NCBI GenBank assembly: GCA_017619295.1
Contig: JAFZSQ010000063.1
Coordinates: 1 to 32,587 of the forward strand
Length of the DNA stretch: 32,587 bases
Origin: Lachnospiraceae bacterium
GTDB taxonomy: Bacteria; Bacillota; Clostridia; Lachnospirales; Lachnospiraceae
Direction: 5' to 3'
This document shows positions 1 to 7,810 of this stretch, in pieces. A model generated the notes under the pieces. That model did not search any database. It was not told the origin of the DNA and saw only the letters and a list, made by a program, of their open reading frames with translations. A program made the position numbers and the translations under genes. Within the stretch, counting starts at the first letter, position 1. Each line of letters opens with the position of its first letter.

Positions 1-111
1 AAGGGCTGCCTCGACCTTGTCTTTATATCTGTTAAAAGCAATTTCATAGTTCCTCTTATTAAAGTTCTTAAGGAACTCCTGCTTATCCGAAAGCAAATCA
101 TAGGTTATCAT
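1..111 (-). CDS. Partial CDS, unknown function (N-terminal 37 codons)
   Basis: An open frame on the minus strand begins with ATG at 111 and stays open to the left edge, giving 37 codons starting MITYDLLSDKQEFLKNF. A good ribosome binding site (GAGGAGGAG) lies about 8 bases before the ATG, inside the end of the PAP2 gene, whose stop at 98 overlaps this start by 14 bases. The overlap implies translational coupling in one operon. The visible piece is hydrophilic and Lys/Asn-rich with no signal peptide, so it is probably cytoplasmic. I do not recognise the family, and too little is visible to assign a function. Confidence 0.7.
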   Translation of the reverse strand, partial: MITYDLLSDKQEFLKNFNKRNYEIAFNRYKDKVEAAL

Positions 112-1063
112 TCTTCTGCTCCTCCTCATTCTTTCCCCTGAAGGGTACAAATTTAAATAACATAGGATAAATGGCAGTTATAGCAAAGATTACGATGCCA
201 TATCTTAAGGCTCTTACAGAGTGTGCCAGGAGAGTTCCGTTATTCAAAAACTCACCGGAAAAAGGCAGTTTCAAAAGGAAGTTAAGTCCGTAATAAATTG
301 GACCGGCCGCAATCACTCGAATAAAGGCAGCCAGGGGACTTTTTGTCTCCTTAAATTTAACGTACTTCTTCTCGAAGGGCTCACTTAACATGAAGCCGAT
401 AAGCAATCCGTAGGAAGCAAAGTAGTCGTTGGTATCGCAGTAAAACATTCCGATACCTCCAAGCACTGCAAGGATTGCAAATATTACTCTTCTGTCACTG
501 ATTCGTCCATATAAGGTCGAAACAAAAATCATAACTACGAGACCGAGAATCCATCCGCACAGTACATCTGTGGGGAAATGGCATCCCACAACCACTCTGG
601 AAAAGCCGACCAGAATGCAAAGCACAGTAGCTATTATAGTCAAAGCTTTCTTATGATTCTGCGCAAATCGTGCTATTGAAGGATAAGTTACGGCTGCATT
701 GGTTGAATGGCCGCTGGGGAAGGAATAACCCTGAGCTGCAATATCATATAAATCCGCATCCGCATCCACAGGCCTTAAGCACTTGATTCCCTCATTGTCA
801 AAATAAGGTCTTCTCCTGAAGAACAAATTCTTAATCATGGGAGCTGCACATAGGCCAAGGCAAATTGCCGTTCCTATCTTTCTGCCCATCTCCTTGTTGT
901 AGGCCAGGTAAATAAAGCCCATAATGGCGATTAGCATAAGTTCTTCACCAAAAAGGGAGAACTGTGAAATAAATGAAATAACCCCTGCGGGAATGTGTGC
1001 CTGAAGCCACTCCATCAAGGCTATTTCCCAATCAAAAGAAAAGCTGTAGCCTTCGAATACCAT
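98..1063 (-). CDS. PAP2-family membrane phosphatase
   Basis: This 321-aa polytopic membrane protein carries all three motifs of the PAP2 (type 2 phosphatidic acid phosphatase) superfamily. They are K78-x6-R85P86, the PSGH box at 116-119 and S155R-x5-H162-x3-D166. H119, H162 and D166 would form the active site facing the outer side of the membrane. Hydrophobic segments run through about 28-56, 65-80, 140-158 and the C-terminal half. Family members dephosphorylate undecaprenyl pyrophosphate, phosphatidic acid or phosphatidylglycerol phosphate; the sequence does not decide which. The protein is longer than minimal bacterial PAP2 proteins (about 200 aa) because of an extra C-terminal membrane region. 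It is divergent from truA and leads a short operon with the partial gene at the left edge. Confidence 0.93.
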   Translation of the reverse strand: MVFEGYSFSFDWEIALMEWLQAHIPAGVISFISQFSLFGEELMLIAIMGFIYLAYNKEMGRKIGTAICLGLCAAPMIKNLFFRRRPYFDNEGIKCLRPVDADADLYDIAAQGYSFPSGHSTNAAVTYPSIARFAQNHKKALTIIATVLCILVGFSRVVVGCHFPTDVLCGWILGLVVMIFVSTLYGRISDRRVIFAILAVLGGIGMFYCDTNDYFASYGLLIGFMLSEPFEKKYVKFKETKSPLAAFIRVIAAGPIYYGLNFLLKLPFSGEFLNNGTLLAHSVRALRYGIVIFAITAIYPMLFKFVPFRGKNEEEQKNDNL

Positions 1064-1101
1064 ATAAGGTCTCCTTTGCGTTTCGATTCTTAATCCTGTA
1101 A

Positions 1102-1116
1102 TATAATATTATACCA
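1102..1116. promoter_or_regulatory. Divergent promoter region between PAP2 gene and truA
   Basis: The 107-base gap between the divergent genes holds a short palindromic AT core. It gives TATAAT on the plus strand (1102-1107, toward truA) and an extended -10, TGGTATAAT, on the minus strand (1116 back to 1108, toward the PAP2 gene). I see no clear -35 on either side. The two -10 boxes overlap face to face, so initiation in the two directions probably competes. Confidence 0.5.
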
Positions 1117-1170
1117 TTAAACCATGATTTCTTCTATCATCGGGGAATAATAGTAAAGGGATTACAACTA

Positions 1171-1926
1171 ATGAAGAAAAACTACAAAATGGTGGTTTCT
1201 TACGACGGAAGCCGCTACAAGGGATGGCAGCGACTTAAAGATCAGGATCTGACTGTTCAGGGGAAGTTACAGGAAGTTCTTGATAAGCTTGAAGGGGCCT
1301 TTGTGGATGTTACAGGTTCCGGCCGTACAGACGCCGGAGTTCACGCTTTAAGTCAGGTTGCCAACTTCCACTTATCTGCGGATATGACCCCAAAAGAGAT
1401 TCACGAATACTTAAACAGATATCTTCCAGATGACATTGCTGTCATTTCTGTGGAGGAGGCAAGCGAAAGATTCCATGCCAGATTCAACGCACTAAACAAG
1501 ACCTATCGCTATACCATCCGTACTTCTCCCATTCTTGACGTATTTAAGAGAAAGTATGAGTATCAGTACGTGGACCACGAACTTGATCTTGAGAAAATGA
1601 GAAAAGCCGCGGACTATCTCACGGGAACCCATGATTTCATGAGCTTTTGCGGCAACAATCACATTAAGAAATCAACAGAGAGAACTCTCTACTCAATAGA
1701 TATAACAAGAGATAACGACCTGGTTATCATAGACTTCACCGGAAACGGTTTCTTACAGAACATGGTCAGAATCCTTACAGGCACCCTTATTGAAGTAGGG
1801 GCAGGCCTTAGGGATGCAGATTCCATGCCTGAGCTTCTTGATATGAAGAAGAGAGCCGAGGCCGGCTTTATGGCACCTGCCAAGGGCCTTACCCTTCTAA
1901 AGGTTGTTTATCCTGAGGAGTCCTGA
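1171..1926 (+). CDS. truA: tRNA pseudouridine synthase A
   Basis: A 251-aa protein of the usual TruA length. TruA converts uridines 38-40 in the anticodon stem-loop of many tRNAs to pseudouridine. The N-terminal YDGSRYKGWQ block is at 11-20. The catalytic motif GSGRTDAGVHA is at 49-59, with the nucleophilic aspartate at D54. The later FCGNNH segment and the FTGNGFLQNMVR segment are characteristic of the family. The ATG is preceded by AAAGG at a suitable distance. The gene overlaps the next one by one base (TGATG), so truA and the phosphoesterase are translationally coupled. It is a housekeeping gene in the cytoplasm with nothing missing. Confidence 0.97.
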   Translation: MKKNYKMVVSYDGSRYKGWQRLKDQDLTVQGKLQEVLDKLEGAFVDVTGSGRTDAGVHALSQVANFHLSADMTPKEIHEYLNRYLPDDIAVISVEEASERFHARFNALNKTYRYTIRTSPILDVFKRKYEYQYVDHELDLEKMRKAADYLTGTHDFMSFCGNNHIKKSTERTLYSIDITRDNDLVIIDFTGNGFLQNMVRILTGTLIEVGAGLRDADSMPELLDMKKRAEAGFMAPAKGLTLLKVVYPEES

Positions 1927-2534
1927 TGCGCTACTACATTTCAGATTTACACTTTTTCCACGAAAACCTCATAAAAGCAATGGATAAAAGGGCCTTCGAT
2001 TCAGTGGAGGCCATGAATTCATATATGATTGAACAATGGAATTCCGTTGTTCGCAAAAATGACGAGGTTGTCATTTTAGGAGACCTGTCCATTGAGCGCT
2101 GGGACAAGACAGAGCCCATCGTAAAACAGTTAAAGGGCAAGAAATACCTTGTTACCGGCAATCACGACAAGTTCGTGAAGGACAAGTCCTTCGATCAGTC
2201 CCTGTTTAAATGGGTTGGTCCTTATCTTGAAATGAAGGATAACAACAGGAAGGTTGTGCTTTGTCACTACCCCATCATGTGCTACAACGGCCAGTATAAC
2301 TTCAGTAAACACGGCAATTCCAAGACCTATATGCTCTATGGTCATGTTCACAATTCCTACGACTATGAGCTTATAAAAGACTTTATAAATGACACCCGTG
2401 TCAGAACTCGAAGCATAAAAGATGCAGAGGATGAGATTTCCATCCCCTGCAACATGATTAACTGTTTCTGTATACGTTCAGATTACAAGCCGCTTACTCT
2501 CGATCAGTGGATTGCTCTCGAGGAAAATCCTTAA
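1926..2534 (+). CDS. Calcineurin-like metallophosphoesterase
   Basis: A 202-aa cytoplasmic protein with a complete metallophosphoesterase signature: D7-x-H9, G52-D53, G78NHD81, H114 and the C-terminal G139-H-V-H142. These residues bind the two metals and the phosphate. The compact size matches small bacterial phosphoesterases related to the YfcE/MJ0936 type, whose natural substrates are mostly unknown; cyclic nucleotide or phosphodiester cleavage is possible. The ATG overlaps the truA stop in TGATG, so the pair forms one operon. The stop codon directly abuts the stop of the convergent zinc-ribbon gene with no base between. No terminator separates them, so the transcript must end inside the opposing gene. 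Confidence 0.92.
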   Translation: MRYYISDLHFFHENLIKAMDKRAFDSVEAMNSYMIEQWNSVVRKNDEVVILGDLSIERWDKTEPIVKQLKGKKYLVTGNHDKFVKDKSFDQSLFKWVGPYLEMKDNNRKVVLCHYPIMCYNGQYNFSKHGNSKTYMLYGHVHNSYDYELIKDFINDTRVRTRSIKDAEDEISIPCNMINCFCIRSDYKPLTLDQWIALEENP

Positions 2535-3548
2535 TTACCAGTCACTGTCCCAATCGGAAGATCCCGAATCCCAACTGTCAGAGCTGTCCCAGCTCGATCC
2601 CGAATCCCAGCTGCTCCAGTCCGAATCGCTTGAGCTGTAGGAGTAGTAGGAGGATGAGTTAGAGTCATACCCCCCGAAGTTATCGCTGTAATAATCGGAA
2701 TCCTCAAAGTCCGTGATGGATCTGTCCCAGTCATCCGTCTCATAGTAGTCCGGATTAACCGCGAAATCCGCCGGAAGATAATCATCCTCGATAGGCGTAT
2801 AGTCGTCATCGTAGGAATCATAGAGGTAATAGTTGTCATCATAGCCCACTATGACATCATTGTCATAATTGTAATACCTTGGTGTGGTTCGATCACCCAA
2901 AAGGGACAGGCTTACTATCATGGCTATTATCAATGCGGGCCACAAAAGTTTCTTTATCTTGTTATAAAGGTCCTGCTTCTTAAGGAAAATGAATAAGAAG
3001 ATCAGTGCCACAGCAATAACAGGAATCAAGCTCACAAAGTCGGAAGCCATAATTCCCATGGCCAGCATGGCAAAGATGCCCTTGAAAAGATACCCTATGG
3101 TCATAAGAGAGCATCCGGGGTTAAATCCCCTGTTGCCGGAACTTACGTTACTTCTTGTTCCGCTGCTCCTTTTGGCCATGTTATTTTCCTTCTGGTTAAG
3201 GATCTCACTCTTTAACTTAAGATAAATCTCATTTACCGCATAGGCCTCGTCAGTGCCCTTATACCTTACGGCACGGGTTCCGTCGGCCTTGTTCTTGTAA
3301 ACTATGAAATTCTCCCCGTCCTTATAGATACCGAAGGCCTTGGGTTTCTTATAATCGATTCCAAGGAAAAATCTTGTGATCTCATAAGGGGGCAAATTGT
3401 GGGCTGCATACCATGCAAACAAGTCGTCCATAGTCTGGGGTGTCTTGTCAGCCATTCTCTTAATGTTGGCATTTACGGCACCACAGTGAGGACATTTTTC
3501 CATGGTATCTTCGAACATTCCGCCACAGTATTCGCACTTAATCTTCAT
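2535..3548 (-). CDS. Zinc-ribbon membrane protein with Trp/Asp/Ser-rich C-terminal tail
   Basis: The N-terminus has a zinc ribbon, C5-x2-C8 and C19-x2-C22. A soluble segment (about 40-120) contains a FGIYKDGENFIVYKNKADG stretch resembling a small beta domain. A Lys/Arg/Ser/Asn-rich linker (124-141) follows, then hydrophobic segments near 148-189 and 200-217. The last 110 residues (from about 225) are almost wholly Asp, Tyr, Ser and Trp, ending in repeated SSWDS/SDWDS units. I do not recognise a named family for the whole protein. The ATG overlaps the end of the phosphopantetheinyl transferase gene by 11 bases, so it is the last gene of the SPFH operon. The tail is strongly acidic and could bind cations or the cell wall, but that is speculation. 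Confidence 0.85.
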   Translation of the reverse strand: MKIKCEYCGGMFEDTMEKCPHCGAVNANIKRMADKTPQTMDDLFAWYAAHNLPPYEITRFFLGIDYKKPKAFGIYKDGENFIVYKNKADGTRAVRYKGTDEAYAVNEIYLKLKSEILNQKENNMAKRSSGTRSNVSSGNRGFNPGCSLMTIGYLFKGIFAMLAMGIMASDFVSLIPVIAVALIFLFIFLKKQDLYNKIKKLLWPALIIAMIVSLSLLGDRTTPRYYNYDNDVIVGYDDNYYLYDSYDDDYTPIEDDYLPADFAVNPDYYETDDWDRSITDFEDSDYYSDNFGGYDSNSSSYYSYSSSDSDWSSWDSGSSWDSSDSWDSGSSDWDSDW

Positions 3549-4173
3549 AAAGTCTGTCCTTTATATCCTTTATATCCGGAAAAAACGTTTCTATCTCATC
3601 CGGCTTCACACCTGAAACAAACGAATAACAATAGTCATCCATAAAGTGACTTTCAAAGTAAATTTTATCACAAGACTCCGTAAAGGGAAAGGAATCCGCA
3701 ATCCCCTTTATGCCTTCGCCATTAAGCTTCACATAGCTTTCCTTAAGAGTCCACAGCCTGTAAAAATCGCTGTTCTCCTTAATACTCTCATATTCTTCTT
3801 TGGAGAAAAATCTTTTGGCCACTCTGAGATTCGGCTGTTTTTTCATAAGTTCAATATCGCAACCGACACTCATGTCAGAAATTACACACATTACCATGTT
3901 CCCCGAGTGGGATAGATTAAAATATACCGGATTCCCTTCAAGGTAAGGCTTGCCGTTTTCCTCCACTTTTATGGGGGTGGAGAGGCTTATGTCTGATTTT
4001 GCCAGAGCATACATAAGAAGGGCGCCGACTGCCAAAGATCTATGTTTGTCCAAAACGCACTTAAGCCTATCGATTTTCTCCCTTCGATAGGCCGGCATAA
4101 GTTCGTATAAACTTTGATAGAGCCCCTCGTCTCCAAGGGGCTCTATGTTTGTTATGTAAACTTTCGTTTTCAT
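3538..4173 (-). CDS. 4'-phosphopantetheinyl transferase superfamily protein (Sfp-like)
   Basis: A 211-aa protein with the signature of Sfp-type phosphopantetheinyl transferases: NLSHSG at 86-91, VGCDIE with metal ligands D106 and E108, FFSKEEYE at 122-129, and W141TLKESYVK149. These enzymes move the phosphopantetheine arm of CoA to a serine of a carrier protein. The length fits the Sfp group rather than the shorter AcpS group. No carrier protein, polyketide or peptide synthetase is visible in the window, so the partner is unknown; the housekeeping acyl carrier protein or a distant cluster are both possible. It starts 3 bases after the SPFH gene and overlaps the next gene, so it sits in the middle of a three-gene operon. 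Confidence 0.92.
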   Translation of the reverse strand: MKTKVYITNIEPLGDEGLYQSLYELMPAYRREKIDRLKCVLDKHRSLAVGALLMYALAKSDISLSTPIKVEENGKPYLEGNPVYFNLSHSGNMVMCVISDMSVGCDIELMKKQPNLRVAKRFFSKEEYESIKENSDFYRLWTLKESYVKLNGEGIKGIADSFPFTESCDKIYFESHFMDDYCYSFVSGVKPDEIETFFPDIKDIKDRLYED

Positions 4174-4176
4174 CCT

Positions 4177-5064
4177 TTATTCTTCGTTTGAAGAATATGT
4201 GTTAGCAGGCAACTCGTCGAGATCACCTATGTCAATGATTGTTCCTTCGGCACCCTGTACTTTGGGAAGCTGTCCGTTCCATTTCTCAATGGTTGCATTC
4301 TTAAGTACGTTGGGGGTTAAGGATTCTTCAAGGAGCTTGTTAGCTTCAGCCTCTGCCTCTGCCTGAACCTTTAATGCATCAGCCTCTGCCTGTGCATTAC
4401 GAAGTTTTACTTTAGCATCTGCTTCAGCTTTCTCAACAGCTGTCTTGTTCTCAATCTGCTGTGTCTCATAAGCCATCTGAGCCTGCTGCTTCTGAGCGAT
4501 CTTGTTGTTGTACTCATCATCGAAGGTTGCGTTGGTAACAACTACCTTGTTGATTTTAACAACTTCTGAACCGTACTTCTCATCAAGAGACCTCTGGATG
4601 TTGTCCTTTACAAGGGGCTCAAGGATGTTACGGTTTGTAACGTCATTGGGCATCAGAGACTTTGATGATCCTTTAAGAGCTGATGCAACCAGGTTCTCAG
4701 ATACAAGGTTGTTCTTGTAATCCGAAACGTTTGCATAAATCCATGAGCTCTTTGAAGGGTTAATCTGGTAAGTAACTGTTACTCCGCTGAAGAACACTTC
4801 GTTACGCTCTGCAGTCTCAGCTGAAATTGTATCGCTGAATGTGATATCCTGCTGTTTGTTGTTTACCTTCTGAATTTCCTGTACGAAGGGAATCTTGAAA
4901 TTGATTCCGTTAGGTACTACTGAGTTGGAAATCTGTCCGAATGTTACTCGAACTCCGGTGTATCCTGTGGGGATAATGGCAAAGCTGTTTGATATTACGA
5001 TAAGTGCCAATATAGCAATCACCACAATACTTACAATCTTTCCAAAACCTTTTTTCTCTTTCAT
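4177..5064 (-). CDS. SPFH/band-7 (prohibitin-like) membrane-anchored protein
   Basis: A 295-aa protein with one N-terminal membrane anchor (about 9-29), an SPFH/band-7 domain starting IPTGYTGVRVTFGQI at 31-45, and a long Ala/Glu/Lys/Gln coiled coil (about 190-250). The pattern matches prohibitin or stomatin-like bacterial proteins, which form large ring assemblies at the membrane and often act with membrane proteases or in membrane-domain organisation. The coiled coil is typical of the ring-forming part. A ribosome binding site GAGGAG lies 7 bases before the ATG. It is the first gene of an operon with the phosphopantetheinyl transferase and the zinc-ribbon protein; that combination does not point to an obvious function. 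Confidence 0.93.
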   Translation of the reverse strand: MKEKKGFGKIVSIVVIAILALIVISNSFAIIPTGYTGVRVTFGQISNSVVPNGINFKIPFVQEIQKVNNKQQDITFSDTISAETAERNEVFFSGVTVTYQINPSKSSWIYANVSDYKNNLVSENLVASALKGSSKSLMPNDVTNRNILEPLVKDNIQRSLDEKYGSEVVKINKVVVTNATFDDEYNNKIAQKQQAQMAYETQQIENKTAVEKAEADAKVKLRNAQAEADALKVQAEAEAEANKLLEESLTPNVLKNATIEKWNGQLPKVQGAEGTIIDIGDLDELPANTYSSNEE

Positions 5065-5169
5065 AGTTTTCTCCTCTTTCTTAAGGACCGATGATTTGTT
5101 GTTTTGTTGTCGTCCTTATGTTTATATTCTACTGCGGCCCCATACCCGGATAAAGGTATACCGCCGCGA

Positions 5170-5175
5170 ATTATA
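5170..5175 (-). promoter_or_regulatory. Possible -10 box for the SPFH operon
   Basis: TATAAT on the minus strand about 105 bases before the SPFH start, without a clear -35 at 17 bases. The remaining sequence between the CsoR-like gene and the SPFH gene contains no convincing terminator; an imperfect GC-rich stem around 5140-5167 follows the -10 and would be in the leader RNA. Confidence 0.4.
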
Positions 5176-5224
5176 TGCATTTATTTCGCCATGCATCTGC
5201 AATAAAGCCCCAGACCTTGCAGTT

Positions 5225-5539
5225 TTACAGGAATTTCTCTATAGCTTCCTGAAATTCCTTTAAAGCTTCCGTGTCATTGTCCTCTACGGCGTGGGTAATG
5301 CAATGAGTTACATGCTCATTGATTATTTCCTTTCCGAGTCCGTTAAGGGCAGATTTGGACGCAGATATCTGGATAAGTACTTCTGCGCAGTCCACGTCAT
5401 CTTCAATCATTCTCTTAACATATTCCAAATGTCCGATAACCCTGGAGAGCCTGTTTAACTGACGCTCCTTCTCTGCGGGATCGTGATGGTGGCTGTGCTT
5501 GTGTTCTGTTTTCTCTTCCAATAATTCCTTCTTAGACAT
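5225..5539 (-). CDS. csoR: CsoR-family (DUF156) metal-sensing repressor
   Basis: A 104-aa all-helical repressor. The family's metal site is seen as C51, H76 and C80, with the same spacing (25 and 4) as the Cys-His-Cys copper site of CsoR. This favours Cu(I) sensing over the persulfide sensor CstR, which lacks the His, or the nickel/formaldehyde sensors RcnR/FrmR. The N-terminus has a His-rich tail (HKHSHHHD, 13-20) that may hold extra metal. An upstream in-frame ATG at 5620 exists, but it lies before the CsoR-like start inside the neighbouring gene. The ATG at 5539 has GGAGG at good spacing and begins the conserved region. No copper ATPase or chaperone gene is nearby, so the target genes are elsewhere. 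Confidence 0.88.
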   Translation of the reverse strand: MSKKELLEEKTEHKHSHHHDPAEKERQLNRLSRVIGHLEYVKRMIEDDVDCAEVLIQISASKSALNGLGKEIINEHVTHCITHAVEDNDTEALKEFQEAIEKFL

Positions 5540-5544
5540 AATAT

Positions 5545-5585
5545 CCTCCGGTTCGCTTATACAACAGTATAGCACAAACCGGAGG
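5545..5585 (-). promoter_or_regulatory. Inverted repeat spanning the csoR leader and ribosome binding site
   Basis: A perfect 9-bp inverted repeat, CCTCCGGTT at 5545-5553 and AACCGGAGG at 5577-5585, is separated by 23 bases. On the minus strand the downstream arm contains the GGAGG ribosome binding site of the csoR-like gene. Between the arms is TATACT (5571 back to 5566), a good -10. The repeat could be an operator flanking the promoter (autoregulation) or, if transcription starts further upstream, a hairpin hiding the ribosome binding site. Confidence 0.55.
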
Positions 5586-5597
5586 TTATTTATATTT

Positions 5598-5792
5598 TTA
5601 CTCCTCCCAGAAGATTTCATCCAGGGTCTTGTTAAGTTCCTTGCATATTGCTATGCAAAGGTTAATCGTAGGGTTGTAATCCCCCTTCTCGATTGCATTG
5701 ATAGTCTGCCGGGAAACCCCCACTTTGTCAGCCAGCTCCTGCTGGGACATGTCGAAGGAAGCCCTTGCAGCTTTAAGCCTTAGGTTTTTCAT
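5598..5792 (-). CDS. Small Cro/CI-type (XRE) transcriptional regulator
   Basis: A 64-aa protein that is essentially a single helix-turn-helix. The motif SQQELADKVGVSRQTINAIEKGDYNPT spans about 16-42 and matches the compact YozG/Xre group. It starts one base after the stop of the membrane-protein gene, so it is the last gene of the CPBP-membrane protein-regulator operon. Pairing of such a 60-70-aa regulator with a membrane protein carrying a DERQ motif is common in Firmicutes. The direct repeats in the operon promoter at 7826-7859 are the obvious candidate binding site, which would make it an autoregulator. The DNA target and inducing signal are not visible. Confidence 0.93.
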   Translation of the reverse strand: MKNLRLKAARASFDMSQQELADKVGVSRQTINAIEKGDYNPTINLCIAICKELNKTLDEIFWEE

Positions 5793-5793
5793 T

Positions 5794-6858
5794 TTATTCT
5801 TCCTTCTTGTCTAAATAAGCTTTAATCCCCAATATTGCAATTACATAAAACAGCATAAGTGCTGCTATAAGATTACATGCGCCATGGAATGTTACCACTC
5901 CGTCCACAATGAATTTCCCGTCAGCAATCTCCTTAATGGCGAAGAACAGATTACAGATTCCTATGATTGCCAGACTTATGGTCATAAATTTCCTGTTCTC
6001 ATTAAGCTGGAAATATGCATCATGAAGAATCATATGTGTGGCTGCCACAGCAACCGGAACTTCGATGATGATGAGAAGCATTATGGATTTTTCCAAATGA
6101 AGGTCAATGCCCGCAATGTCAAACACCAGATGCATCGCGCAGATTATCAAAGCTGTGAAGAATCCGTACTTGTAGGATTTGCCCTGCTCCGCAATCTGTC
6201 TCTCGTCGTACTTGGGCGCTCCGGCCTTTCGCCCCATGGTGCCCAGGGTAACAATGAGAAGTACCAAAAAGAGTCCGAATAACACGCCAAGGCATACGGC
6301 GATTGTGCTTCCAAGCTTGTCATTGTTGTCTTTGGCAAAAACGTAGAATCTCCTCTCCCAGGATCCGTTCTTAAATAAATCCGCGGGTTCAGAATCATTC
6401 TTATATTGATGCTCTTCACAGTATTTATCAAACTCCTCTTGACTGCAAAGGAATTTAAACTCCAGTGAATATGAGCCCTCAGCAAGATTATAATCGATTG
6501 AGTCTGCCGAAAGGCTTTCGCCCGTGGTCTCAAAAAGTGTAAGGCCCTCGGAGTTCTTAAGGGTAAAAACTGTTATAAAGCCCGATTGTGTGGCAGGATC
6601 ATAATTCTGCCAGTCTCCCCACTCGACGTGTAACTGATAAGTCCCGCTCCTTCCTATTTTCAGGCTGTCATTAAAGCCTGCGGGATCTGCCTTACCGTCG
6701 GTAACGGTAATGGTTTCCGTCCTGCTGTACTCAAATTTGCCATCCGGGTAATAATTGATAAGCAGAACGAATCCCAAAACAGTTGCTGCCATACCAAGAA
6801 TCGCAATCTTGATCTTTGTGGCAGTCTTTAAACACTTCTTTTCTTTCTTCTCTTCCAT
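5794..6858 (-). CDS. Multi-pass membrane protein with an extracytoplasmic beta domain
   Basis: A 354-aa protein. One membrane segment (about 18-36) is followed by an outside domain of about 145 residues rich in aromatic and polar residues. It looks beta-sandwich-like, with a GSYSLEFKF segment near 128-136. Five further membrane segments lie at about 185-207, 232-250, 258-278, 291-310 and 323-346. The cytoplasmic loop after the second segment contains KYDERQIAEQGK (216-227), a motif seen in small Firmicute membrane proteins encoded next to YozG-like regulators. I do not recognise an enzymatic motif. It lies between the CPBP protease (1-base gap) and the XRE regulator (1-base gap), so the three probably act together, perhaps as an envelope-stress or peptide-sensing module; that role is inference. 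Confidence 0.82.
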   Translation of the reverse strand: MEEKKEKKCLKTATKIKIAILGMAATVLGFVLLINYYPDGKFEYSRTETITVTDGKADPAGFNDSLKIGRSGTYQLHVEWGDWQNYDPATQSGFITVFTLKNSEGLTLFETTGESLSADSIDYNLAEGSYSLEFKFLCSQEEFDKYCEEHQYKNDSEPADLFKNGSWERRFYVFAKDNNDKLGSTIAVCLGVLFGLFLVLLIVTLGTMGRKAGAPKYDERQIAEQGKSYKYGFFTALIICAMHLVFDIAGIDLHLEKSIMLLIIIEVPVAVAATHMILHDAYFQLNENRKFMTISLAIIGICNLFFAIKEIADGKFIVDGVVTFHGACNLIAALMLFYVIAILGIKAYLDKKEE

Positions 6859-6859
6859 T

Positions 6860-7768
6860 TTATGCTTCCTCTAAAGGCTGCTCGGTTTTCTTGCTAAGAT
6901 TGCTTCTTGTCCAAAAGAAAGCTGCAATTGCTGCAAGTACTACGAACATAACAACATAGATAACAACACTTTCGTCGGGATTAATGTATGAAGCGATTGT
7001 CATTCCGATAAGGTTATTTACAAGATGACAAATAATTGTAGGAATAACTGAATTATATTTGTAAGCAACATATCCCCAAAGAAGACCCATGGGCAATACG
7101 TAAATTCCCTGAATAAGGTTCATGTGGAATACTCCAAAGAGCACCGCACTGATAATTGCAACGCCAACGATGGTAAATACCTTCTTTGAGCGCTGAACGA
7201 TAATACCTCTTACTGCAACTTCCTCACAAACAGGAGCAAAGATTACTGCCGAAATCAATCCAAGAACCACATTTCCGCCAAGGGAAAGATTTAAAGCATT
7301 GTTCATCATTTCTGCCTGGCCGGGGAAAAGGGTTGCTGCCGCAATCTGTAAAAGACAAGCCAAAGCCCAAACCGCAACGGTTCCGATAACGAAGAAGAGA
7401 ACTCCGTTTACATCCTTTAATTTGGGAAGTACCGGTTCATACTTGCCTGCTTCCTTGTCCTTCTTAACATATCCTCTGTAATACCAGATAACCATTACAA
7501 TTGCTGCAACCATGCTTGCTACAAACTGTGCAATTGTAAGGAAAGGGCCTTCTGTAGCAATTCTGGTGTATTCCTGCTGATAAAGCGTCATGTCTCCGCC
7601 TGCAGCCTGGAAAGCCTTAAATGCTGCCGGAATGGCTGCGATAATGCTGACTCCCACCTGAATCAGAATAACTGCTGCAATTACCCAAATACAAAATAAG
7701 ATTGTGCCGCCCTTGGTGGGCTTGTTCTCCACAACCGGTGTCTGATTTACCATGTTCTGATTATCCAT
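6860..7768 (-). CDS. CPBP-family intramembrane metalloprotease (CAAX protease/bacteriocin-processing type)
   Basis: A 302-aa polytopic membrane protein with all motifs of the CPBP (Abi/Rce1) family: E182-E183-x3-R187, F211-x3-H215 and H248-x3-N252. These form the metal-dependent active site inside the membrane. Bacterial members are linked to bacteriocin self-immunity, protein maturation and stress. A ribosome binding site AGGAGG stands 7 bases before the ATG. It leads an operon with a large membrane protein and an XRE regulator. No bacteriocin gene is visible next to it, so a general envelope role is as likely as immunity. Its promoter carries a direct repeat overlapping the -35 box. Confidence 0.93.
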   Translation of the reverse strand: MDNQNMVNQTPVVENKPTKGGTILFCIWVIAAVILIQVGVSIIAAIPAAFKAFQAAGGDMTLYQQEYTRIATEGPFLTIAQFVASMVAAIVMVIWYYRGYVKKDKEAGKYEPVLPKLKDVNGVLFFVIGTVAVWALACLLQIAAATLFPGQAEMMNNALNLSLGGNVVLGLISAVIFAPVCEEVAVRGIIVQRSKKVFTIVGVAIISAVLFGVFHMNLIQGIYVLPMGLLWGYVAYKYNSVIPTIICHLVNNLIGMTIASYINPDESVVIYVVMFVVLAAIAAFFWTRSNLSKKTEQPLEEA

Positions 7769-7810
7769 TTCTTTCCTCCTGTTGAATATATATGTGTTAC
7801 CTCATATACA

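Noticed and set aside
2540-2650. Short DNA repeats of the TCCCAGCT type as a possible repeat array
   Set aside because: They are codons of the repeated Trp-Asp-Ser units of the zinc-ribbon protein, without regular spacers; not a CRISPR array.
2531-2842. A 103-codon minus-strand frame rich in Arg, Thr and Ile opposite the end of the phosphoesterase stop
   Set aside because: It is an out-of-frame reading of the repetitive Trp/Asp/Ser tail of the zinc-ribbon gene and has no ribosome binding site.
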